A stretch of DNA of 15,479 nucleotides from Dehalococcoides mccartyi (lineage in GTDB: Bacteria > Chloroflexota > Dehalococcoidia > UBA2979): the NCBI GenBank assembly GCA_945888895.1, contig CAMDAY010000024.1:1-15479 (forward strand), given 5' to 3'. Numbering within the stretch: position 1 is the stretch's first letter; every line of letters begins with the position of its first letter. Shown here piece by piece: positions 7,310 to 12,795 of this stretch. The position numbers and the translations under genes were made by a program. The notes beneath the pieces were generated by a model. That model was not told the origin of the DNA and did no database searches. It worked only from the letters and a program-made list of their open reading frames with translations.

Positions 7310-7338
7310 TTGCCATCCTCGCTCGGCAGCGCGATACT
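7310..7338 (+). promoter_or_regulatory. Second promoter upstream of the small gene
   Basis: TTGCCA (7310-7315), a 17-base spacer and GATACT (7333-7338) match the -35 well (5/6) and the -10 fairly (4/6). A start near 7345 would give a leader of about 90 bases. In that leader TCGAGAAC (7346-7353) can pair with GTTCTCGA (7370-7377). Confidence 0.5.
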
Positions 7339-7434
7339 ACTGACGTCGAGAACAACGCAATACCGCAGGGTTCTCGAAACAGTCTGGACGGATGGGGTGT
7401 AGGCCCTGCCCGAACCGGAAGAATGGATACGAAG

Positions 7435-7572
7435 ATGGAAAACATCCAGGTACAGCGCCTCTACAACGCGATCATCGCCCGCGGCACCCGCTCGGTGCCG
7501 ACGTACGCGGAGGTCCAGCGCGACGCGCGCCGCGACGTCTACAACAGCGTCAGCATCCAGACGCGGTTCTAG
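7435..7572 (+). CDS. Small hypothetical protein (45 aa)
   Basis: The frame encodes a 45-aa hydrophilic, Arg-rich, basic protein (MENIQVQRLYNAIIARGTRS, then PTYAEVQRDARRDVYNSVSI, QTRF), or 49 aa from the ATG at 7423. I do not recognise it. It has no cysteine, membrane helix or signal peptide, and could form two short helices. A GGAAGA lies before 7423 but very close to it, so the start is uncertain. Support for a real gene comes from context: two promoters and two palindromes upstream, and a strong intrinsic terminator 69 bases after the stop, making a complete single-gene unit. Its expression is probably controlled by whatever binds those palindromes. A leader or small-RNA function with a chance frame remains possible. 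Confidence 0.6.
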   Translation: MENIQVQRLYNAIIARGTRSVPTYAEVQRDARRDVYNSVSIQTRF

Positions 7573-7640
7573 CAGCACGGTAGGCCGCCCGCCCAGGGAC
7601 CCCCTCCCCCGACGGCGGAACATCGGTCGAACCTTTAGAG

Positions 7641-7670
7641 AAGCGCCCCGTCCCCGCGGGGCGCTTTTCT
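7641..7670 (+). terminator. Strong intrinsic terminator after the small gene
   Basis: AAGCGCCCCG (7641-7650) pairs perfectly with CGGGGCGCTT (7657-7666) around TCCCCG, followed by TTCTTT. This is the clearest terminator in the window. The rest of 7573-7793 holds no gene; GGGTATACCC at 7701-7710 is a 10-bp palindrome. Confidence 0.9.
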
Positions 7671-7781
7671 TTGTGCTTTGGTCTTCTTGGGCCTCATGCT
7701 GGGTATACCCGGCCCGGCCCGCTCCAGACCTGCGGGCTTCGAGATCAGACCTTTGGGCTCCAAGCATCCTCGACGGCACAC

Positions 7782-7787
7782 TAGAAT
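7782..7787 (+). promoter_or_regulatory. -10 box of a leaderless transcript
   Basis: TAGAAT is followed by exactly 6 bases and then the ATG at 7794, so transcription would start at or next to the start codon. There is no ribosome site. The -35 region is poor. The same layout is seen before the amidohydrolase. Confidence 0.5.
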
Positions 7788-7793
7788 CCGTCC

Positions 7794-8504
7794 ATGAACG
7801 AACCGACCGGCGGAACCTCGATCCCACTGCGCGTCTTCTTCACGCTGACCATCGCGGCGCCGATGCGTGAACTGACGGAGCGCTTTCGCGCCGCGACCGG
7901 CATCGACCTCGACATCACGTTCGATCCGACGACGCTGCTCGTGCAGCGCATCGAGGCGGGCGACCACGCCGACGTGGTCGTGCTGACCAAGGAGGAGATC
8001 GATCGGCTCGCGCTGAACGGGACGCTCGTGTCCGGCAGCACCGCCGATGTCGTGCGATCGTTCGTCGGCGTTGGCGTGAAGGCGGGCGCGCGGAAGCCCG
8101 CGATCGAGACTGTCGAGGAGTTCACGGCGGCGCTGCGCAACGCGCGATCGATCGTCTACTCACAGGCCGGGGCCAGCGGGCTGTTCTTCGCAGACCTCCT
8201 TGAGCGCCTCGGCGTCGCGTCTGAGGTGAACGCGAAGGCGATCGTGATCCCGCGCGGCTTCACCGGCGAGTTCGCCGCGAGTGGCGAGGCGGAGCTGGCG
8301 ATCCAGCAGGTCAGCGAGCTGATGTACGTCCCCGGGGTCGATGTGGTCGGCCGCCTGCCCGCGGAGATCGGCCGCGACGCGGTCTTCTCCGCCGGGGTCA
8401 TGGCCTCGTCGAAGCGGCAGGCCGAGGCGAACGCCCTAATCGCGTTCCTCCGCTCTGCCGATGCGGCCCCCGTGATGCAGCACTTCGGGCTCGACTTGCT
8501 GTAG
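7794..8504 (+). CDS. ModA-like periplasmic-binding-fold protein without signal peptide
   Basis: This 236-aa protein has the two-lobed fold of extracellular solute-binding proteins of the ModA / SBP_bac_11 type: LRVFFTLTIAAPMRELTERF at the first ligand loop, then FDPTTLLVQRIEAGDHADVV, a YSQAGASGLFFADLLERLG segment, and GEAELAIQQVSELMYVPGV. The family binds oxyanions or small organic ligands for ABC importers. Here the N-terminus (MNEPTGGTSIPLRVFFTL) has no signal peptide or lipobox. An in-frame TAG at 7782-7784, four codons upstream, rules out a longer product, so it is probably cytosolic. No transporter genes are nearby. Its ligand and role are unknown; a sensor or sequestering role is a guess. 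It converges on the DUF503 gene with a 32-bp gap. Confidence 0.82.
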   Translation: MNEPTGGTSIPLRVFFTLTIAAPMRELTERFRAATGIDLDITFDPTTLLVQRIEAGDHADVVVLTKEEIDRLALNGTLVSGSTADVVRSFVGVGVKAGARKPAIETVEEFTAALRNARSIVYSQAGASGLFFADLLERLGVASEVNAKAIVIPRGFTGEFAASGEAELAIQQVSELMYVPGVDVVGRLPAEIGRDAVFSAGVMASSKRQAEANALIAFLRSADAAPVMQHFGLDLL

Positions 8505-8536
8505 CGAGAGATGTCGTGCGAACTGGAGCGAGCGCG

Positions 8537-8836
8537 CTAGCCCTCGATCGCCGTCTCGTCCACGACGACATCGAGGATCTCGGCGCGTCCGATCAACTCC
8601 TGCTCGATGAACCGGTGCGCCTCGTCCGCCAGGTGACGTGCGACGCCGCGGTCGCCTGAAACGACCGCGAAGCCGATCTGCCCCGACTGCACGATATCCT
8701 GCATCCCCACCTCGGCAGCCGCGACATGCAGCCGCTGCCGCAGCCGCTCGACGAGCGAGCGCACCACGGACCGCTTGTCCTTCAACGACAGGGCGGAGGG
8801 GATGGAGAGCGTGACAACCACGCTGATCGTGATCAC
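8537..8836 (-). CDS. DUF503 (YlxP-like) protein
   Basis: This 99-aa protein of the DUF503/YlxP family has the hallmark SIPSALSLKDKRSVVRSLVE segment, then EVGMQDIVQSGQIGFAVVSG and a C-terminal strand. YlxP-like proteins are often found near nusA-infB-rbfA and are suspected to act in ribosome biogenesis; no reaction is established. The GTG start at 8836 is fixed by a strong AGGAGG (8842-8847, opposite strand) 5 bases upstream. It follows scpB by 27 bases and is very probably co-transcribed with it. This is not the usual YlxP neighbourhood. Confidence 0.9.
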   Translation of the reverse strand: MITISVVVTLSIPSALSLKDKRSVVRSLVERLRQRLHVAAAEVGMQDIVQSGQIGFAVVSGDRGVARHLADEAHRFIEQELIGRAEILDVVVDETAIEG

Positions 8837-8863
8837 AGTCGCCTCCTCGAACGGATCGAGGCG

Positions 8864-9898
8864 CTAGCGCTGCTCGGCGGCGGCCGGCTCGTCCGCGTCG
8901 TCCGCGTCGTCGGCGTGCGCGGCCAGCTCGGCGGCTTCCGCGGCGTGGGTGAGCGCGGCCTCGGCGGCCTCGGTGAGCGCCTGCACGTCGCCCGGGATCT
9001 CAATGCGCGCGTCGTCCTCGATCGGGGTGTCCTCGGTGGCCACGTCACCCTCGAGCTCGATCGCCCCGGCCTCGATGGCGGCGGCAGCCTCCGCTTCGAC
9101 GGCGGCGAGCGCAGCGACGACGTCCTGCTCCGCGAGCCCGAGCTGCTCGCCGATCTCGCCGGGCGGCAGGTCGATCTCCTCGGGCAGCGGGGGGAGCTGA
9201 CCCGCGCGCTCGAGGCCGAAGTGCTCCAGGAAGCGCTGCGTCGTCTGGAACAGCATCGGGCGGCCAGGGCCCGTGGCGTAACCGGCGGGCGCGATGAGCG
9301 CGCGGGCGCGCAGCGTGGCAACGGCACCGTCGCTGCTCACACCTCGGATCGTGTCGATCTGGCCGCGGGTGATCGGCTGGCGGTACGCGATGATCGCGAG
9401 CGTCTCCAGCGCGGCCGTGCTCAACTTGCGGCTGGCCTCGAGGCCCAGGAAGTGCTCGATGCGCGCAGCCGCCTCCGGCGCCGTGACGAGGGCGACGCCC
9501 TCCGGGCCGCGCTGCAGGCGAATGCCGCGCTGCCCATCACGCAGCGTCGTCTCGAGGTCGTCGAGCGCACGCTCGATGCGCGTGGACGTGACGTCGAGCG
9601 CGCGCGCGAGGTAGCTCTCCTCGATCGGGTGATCGGCGACGAAGAGCAGCGACTCAAGAACGAGCGGGAGGCCCTCGAAGCTGTCGAACAGCTCGGCCTG
9701 CTCGACCTCCGCGTGCTCGTCGATGACCTCGGGCTCCGGCAGGACATCCTCGGCCGGCGCTTCCTCGGCGATCGCCTCGGGTGCCTCGGGCTCTGGCTCC
9801 GCGTCGAAGGCGCGCGGGGGACGCGGCGGCGTCGAGGGGACCGAGGGTCGTGCGGACTCCGCCTGCTCGCCGTCTTGCTCGCGCTCGCCGTCAGTCAT
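8864..9898 (-). CDS. scpB: Segregation and condensation protein ScpB, extended tails
   Basis: ScpB is a winged-helix partner of the SMC-ScpA condensin complex in chromosome segregation. The core (about residues 72-250 of 344) has LESLLFVADHPIEE, the strong signature LSTAALETLAIIAYRQPITR with GQIDTIRGVSSDGAVATLRA, and GPGRPMLFQTT. It is much longer than usual (about 180-220 aa). It carries an acidic, Pro/Glu-rich N-terminal 70 residues and an acidic Ala/Glu-rich C-terminal tail of about 90 residues, both probably disordered or helical. The start at 9898 is chosen because GAGGGG lies about 8 bases upstream; an in-frame ATG 14 codons earlier exists, and the longer open frame runs through repeat A3. 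scpA is not adjacent. It is followed by the DUF503 gene. Confidence 0.9.
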   Translation of the reverse strand: MTDGEREQDGEQAESARPSVPSTPPRPPRAFDAEPEPEAPEAIAEEAPAEDVLPEPEVIDEHAEVEQAELFDSFEGLPLVLESLLFVADHPIEESYLARALDVTSTRIERALDDLETTLRDGQRGIRLQRGPEGVALVTAPEAAARIEHFLGLEASRKLSTAALETLAIIAYRQPITRGQIDTIRGVSSDGAVATLRARALIAPAGYATGPGRPMLFQTTQRFLEHFGLERAGQLPPLPEEIDLPPGEIGEQLGLAEQDVVAALAAVEAEAAAAIEAGAIELEGDVATEDTPIEDDARIEIPGDVQALTEAAEAALTHAAEAAELAAHADDADDADEPAAAEQR

Positions 9899-10000
9899 CC
9901 GCTTGCCCCTCGGTCGTCCTCGTGCGTCGCGGCCCATCGTCCCATGCACGCGCCCGGCGCGCGAGAGAACGCGCGCGAGGCGGAGGAGAGCGCGCCCCGA

Positions 10001-10300
10001 TGTGACGAGCGGGGTCGAGGCGGCCACGCGGGGGGGCCCATCCCCCTGCCCCCTTCCCTGCGCGGGAAGGGGGATGAATAGCGAGGGCGTCGCCCTCGCG
10101 CTCCCGTCCCGACCGAAGGTGCTACGCACCTCGGCGGATCGCTGGCACGAACCGACCATCCGAATTGGCCGCTAGAAACGCACGATTCCGCCGGGAGTGT
10201 GAGGGGCGCAACTCCTCACGGTTGGTTCTCTCCCTTCTGACCCCTCCCGCGCCGGGAGGGGCAGGGGTGGGCCGCCCCGCGCTGCACATCGACCGTCGGC
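10001..10300 (-). repeat. Repeat family A, copy A3
   Basis: In inverted orientation relative to A1 and A2. Both terminal hairpins are present, with the internal stem GCGAGGGC/GCCCTCGC (10081-10099), a CCGAGGTGC-type hairpin (about 10113-10134) and the GTGAGG hairpin. A 28-base block (10172-10199) is identical, in reverse complement, to A1 3251-3278. The outer flank TGTGACGAGCGGGGTCGAGG is shared with A4 in slightly changed form. It fills the 9899-10374 gap between the divergent scpB and amidohydrolase genes. Confidence 0.88.
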
Positions 10301-10339
10301 GCCCCCACCAACGCTTCGCCCATTCTCGCCACCGTGCCA

Positions 10340-10368
10340 TCGAGACACCTCGCCTCGTCCGGTACGAT
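10340..10368 (+). promoter_or_regulatory. Leaderless promoter of the amidohydrolase gene
   Basis: TCGAGA (10340-10345), a 17-base spacer and TACGAT (10363-10368) are followed by 6 bases and the ATG at 10375. The spacing matches that before the ModA-like gene, and no ribosome site is present. Confidence 0.5.
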
Positions 10369-10374
10369 TCGCGC

Positions 10375-11174
10375 ATGATCGTCGACATCCACACACATCT
10401 CTTCCCGCCTCGACTGATCGAGGAGCGCGCACGGCTGGCCGTGGACGACGCGATGTTCGGCGAGATGTACGGCGACCCGCGCGCCAAGATGGCGACGTCC
10501 GAGGACCTGATCGCCTCGATGGATCGCGCGGGCGTGGACGTGTCGGTCGCGGCCGGGTTCTGGTGGCAGGACGCCGCGCTGCGCGCGGAGCATGCCGCGT
10601 ATCTCCTCGACGCGGCCGCGCGCTACCCCGGCCGCATCGTGCCGTTCGTGCCGCAATCGCCGCGCGAAGCCGCGCCCGGAGCAGCCGGCGCTGCCATCGC
10701 CGGACATGGCGAAGTCCGCGTCACCGACCCCGCCGCGATCGAGGTCAGCGGCGCGCCGATCCTTGTGCACTGCTCCGAAGAAGTCGGACACACGTACGGC
10801 GGCAAGGCCGGCGGGCTCACGCCGGGCGGACTGTGGACGCTGCTCGCGAAACATGTAACGCGCGTGTGATCGCTGCGCACTGGGGCGGCGGCTTCCCGTT
10901 CTACGCGCTGATGCCGGAGGTACGCGCGGTCATCGACGCGGGCCGGGTCGTGTTCGACACGGCGGCATCCTCGCTGCTCTACGGCACGGAGGCGCCGCGT
11001 CGAGGCATCGACCTCGTCGGCGTCGGCGCCGTGTGCTGGGGCTCCGACTTCCCGCTGCGCGACCAGACGTTGGACCGCGCGATGATCGAGGCCTCCCTTC
11101 CCGATCAGCACGAACGCCAGATGATCCTGGGGAATAACGCCGCGCGGTTCCTTGACCTGCCGGCGCGCAAGTAA
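10375..11174 (+). pseudogene. Amidohydrolase (ACMSD/amidohydrolase_2 type), frameshifted
   Basis: The family is TIM-barrel metal-dependent hydrolases or decarboxylases. The first part (10375-10866) has the metal motif MIVDIHTHLFPP (H6, H8) and LVHCSEEVGH (H132), then meets a TGA at 10867. The second part continues in another frame with VIAAHWGGGFPFYALMPEV (H168) and VCWGSDFPL (D224) to the stop at 11174. Removing one GT from GCGCGTGTGATC (around 10864-10868) joins the halves perfectly into about 265 aa with all metal ligands. The stretch between VPFVPQSPREAA and PILVHCS is shorter than usual for the family and may hold an internal deletion. It is a decayed gene, a switchable one, or a sequence error. 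thpR begins 5 bases after it. Confidence 0.82.
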
Positions 11175-11179
11175 CCGCA

Positions 11180-11749
11180 GTGCGGCTGTTCATCGCGATC
11201 GAGGTGACGGAGGCGTGGCGCACCGCCGCTGCCGCGCAGCAGCGCGCACTCTTCGACGCGCTGCCGATCGAGATGCATCGCTCGCTCCGCCCGGTGCGCG
11301 AGGAGCTGATGCACCTCACCATGCGCTTCCTCGGCGAGGTCGGCGAGGGCGGCATCAACCCGTTGCAGGCCGCCCTCGACGGTGTGCCGCCCTTCGCCGT
11401 GCGGCTCGCGCTGGAGCGTGCCGGGACGTTCGGCTCCGCGCCGAAGACGGGAGTCGTCTGGCTCGGCGTGGGCGGCGAGGTGCGGGCGCTGCGCGGCGTC
11501 GCGGGCGACATCGAACGCGCCATGCGGCTCATCGGCGTGAAGGGCGACGACCGCCCGTTCGCGGCCCACCTCACGCTCGCGCGCCTGTCGCGCAACGCGA
11601 CGCCCGAGGAGCGCAGCACCCTCGCCGCCGCCGTCCAGCACCTCGACCCGCCGCCGCAGGAGCCGTTCTTCGCGAGCGAGCTGACGCTGATCCGCTCGTA
11701 CCTCGACGGCCCGTCGCCGCGCTACGAGGTGCTGTCGCACCACCCATAG
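11180..11749 (+). CDS. thpR: RNA 2',3'-cyclic phosphodiesterase (2'-5' RNA ligase family)
   Basis: This 189-aa protein of the 2H phosphoesterase superfamily has both catalytic HxT motifs: H45-L-T47 in HLTMRFLGEV and H130-L-T132 in AAHLTLARL. The opening MRLFIAIEV is typical. ThpR opens 2',3'-cyclic phosphates on RNA and can ligate tRNA halves through a 2'-5' bond; its physiological role is uncertain. The length is normal (175-195 aa). The start is GTG, only 5 bases after the amidohydrolase stop, so translation is probably coupled or the two are at least co-transcribed. No separate ribosome site stands out. Confidence 0.9.
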   Translation: MRLFIAIEVTEAWRTAAAAQQRALFDALPIEMHRSLRPVREELMHLTMRFLGEVGEGGINPLQAALDGVPPFAVRLALERAGTFGSAPKTGVVWLGVGGEVRALRGVAGDIERAMRLIGVKGDDRPFAAHLTLARLSRNATPEERSTLAAAVQHLDPPPQEPFFASELTLIRSYLDGPSPRYEVLSHHP

Positions 11750-11847
11750 ACTGGTCGCGGCGGTGGCTTCCTTGCCTCCACATGTCGCCACTACTGACCG
11801 CGGATTGTCATATCTCGGCATACGTCCCGGCCCGCGAGGACTGCGAT

Positions 11848-11897
11848 TCGTGCACGCGCGCACGATGTTGACGGGCCACCTCGCACGGGGCTAGGTT
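11848..11897 (+). promoter_or_regulatory. Promoter with adjacent palindrome
   Basis: TTGACG (11868-11873), an 18-base spacer and TAGGTT (11892-11897) form a candidate promoter with a 5/6 -35. The inverted repeat TCGTGC/GCACGA (11848-11853, 11860-11865) sits two bases upstream of the -35. A start near 11904 is expected. The rest of the 11750-11847 stretch shows nothing. Confidence 0.5.
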
Positions 11898-11921
11898 CGC
11901 GTCAGAAGGTGGTCGCCAGTC

Positions 11922-11954
11922 ATGGTGAAGCACAACTTCGGACGAGATTGCTGA
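11922..11954 (+). CDS. Possible 10-codon leader peptide
   Basis: ATG to TGA encodes MVKHNFGRDC. AAGGTGG lies about 9 bases upstream, and the stop is 7 bases before a strong terminator hairpin. This is the layout of an attenuator leader, but the peptide shows no run of one amino acid, so the regulatory signal (if any) is not obvious. It could be chance; the whole unit may instead be a small RNA of about 85-90 bases (about 11904-11990). Confidence 0.3.
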   Translation: MVKHNFGRDC

Positions 11955-11961
11955 CGATGTG

Positions 11962-11990
11962 ATCGCCGCGGCCTGCCGCGGCGATTTTGT
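11962..11990 (+). terminator. Strong intrinsic terminator upstream of the SWIM gene
   Basis: ATCGCCGCGG (11962-11971) pairs perfectly with CCGCGGCGAT (11976-11985) around CCTG and is followed by TTTGTTTGT. It is 212 bases after thpR but only 65 bases after the predicted promoter's start, so it ends a short transcript before the SWIM gene. Confidence 0.85.
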
Positions 11991-12048
11991 TTGTCGACCG
12001 ATCTCACAACTCGCAGACCGCGATGAGCTCGCGGCGAAGGAGGCACTC

Positions 12049-12306
12049 TTGCAGTCAGGCATGATCGGCAAGATCGAGAAGGCGCACCGCTACGCGGCAG
12101 AGCGCGACCGCTTCGACTTCCAGTCGATGGTGGTGACGGTGCACGGCAACAGCGGCGACCACACCGTCCACTATGACGGCGACCGATGGTCGTGCGACTG
12201 CGACTACTACCAACTCCAGCGCACCTGTGCCCACACGATGTCACTCGAGATGCTCCTCGAAGGCATGGTCCCGCACCACGACCGCCACGCCGCCGCCGTC
12301 GCCTAA
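12049..12306 (+). CDS. Small SWIM zinc-finger protein
   Basis: The product is 85 aa. Its C-terminal half carries WSCDCDYYQLQRTCAHTMSL, a CxC-x8-CxH SWIM zinc finger, a fold used for DNA or protein binding in many larger proteins. Before it lies a beta-rich segment (FDFQSMVVTVHGNSGDHTVH). Here the finger is almost the whole protein; its function is unknown. The start is TTG at 12049 because AAGGAGG (12037-12043) is 5 bases upstream. The ATG at 12061 (MIGKIEKAHRYAAERDR) is the obvious alternative, but its ribosome site would be 17 bases away. It follows a terminated leader and is itself followed by a hairpin, so it may be controlled by read-through of that leader. Confidence 0.78.
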   Translation: MQSGMIGKIEKAHRYAAERDRFDFQSMVVTVHGNSGDHTVHYDGDRWSCDCDYYQLQRTCAHTMSLEMLLEGMVPHHDRHAAAVA

Positions 12307-12330
12307 CCCGCGCCGAACGAGGTCATGCGA

Positions 12331-12360
12331 AGAGGCCGGGCTCGATCGCCCGGCCTCTTG
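12331..12360 (+). terminator. Hairpin terminator after the SWIM gene
   Basis: AGAGGCCGGGC (12331-12341) pairs perfectly with GCCCGGCCTCT (12348-12358) around TCGATC. The T-run is short (TTG), so efficiency is uncertain. It starts 25 bases after the stop. Confidence 0.7.
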
Positions 12361-12409
12361 CGTTGCTGGGCGCAGCCTTCGAGACCTCGCTTAGGGGCGC
12401 GCGCATCGG

Positions 12410-12728
12410 TGTAACGAGTGGGGTTCGAGGTGCAACCGCAGGGCGGCCCATCCCCCTGCCCCTTCCCTGCGCGGGAAGGGGGATGAAGTCCAAAGGGCTT
12501 CGCCCTTTGAGGATCCCGATCCTCGAGAGCACCCCGAAGCCGAACTGCTATCGCTTTCGCTGATCCGCTCTCGCTGCGCTTCGAATCACTCGCGATGACG
12601 CGACTTGGCACATTGAGCTCCGCCGGGAGTGTGAGGAGCTGCGCCCCTCACACTTGGTTCCTCTGATTTCTGTCCCCTCCCGCGCCGGGAGGGGAAGGGG
12701 TGGGTCGCCTCCCGCTGCCATCTCGACC
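12410..12728 (-). repeat. Repeat family A, copy A4
   Basis: In inverted orientation relative to A1 and A2. It carries GGGCGGCCCATCCCC near its left edge and GGGGTGGGTCGCCTCCC near its right, both terminal hairpins, the stem CAAAGGGC/GCCCTTTG (12491-12509), a GAGGATC/GATCCTC hairpin (about 12510-12525), and GTGTGAGG/CCTCACAC. The flank TGTAACGAGTGGGGTTCGAG matches that of A3. A segment of about 70 bases (about 12538-12612) is unlike the other copies. It lies between the convergent SWIM and fabF genes; no gene is seen in 12307-12795. Confidence 0.85.
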
Positions 12729-12795
12729 GCACTCGCCGCCGACGGCGTCAACGCCCGCTGCGGCGCCACACCGCACGCGCACCTCGTGCGGTGCG

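Noticed and set aside
7346..7377. tRNA or riboswitch in the leader of the small gene
   Set aside because: The GGTTCTCGA segment only loosely recalls a T-arm; there is no acceptor stem, anticodon arm or known riboswitch core.
8726..10081. 451-codon plus-strand open frame opposite scpB and DUF503
   Set aside because: Antisense shadow with no recognisable domain; scpB has its full signature on the minus strand.
9899..10159. N-terminal extension of ScpB to 10159
   Set aside because: The added residues are encoded by repeat A3; a ribosome site precedes the ATG at 9898.
11959..12048. ATG/upstream extension of the SWIM protein to 11959
   Set aside because: The extension would read through the terminator hairpin, and a strong ribosome site sits further down at 12037.
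5406..12728. CRISPR array
   Set aside because: The repeats are few, long, dispersed, inverted and non-regularly spaced; no cas genes.
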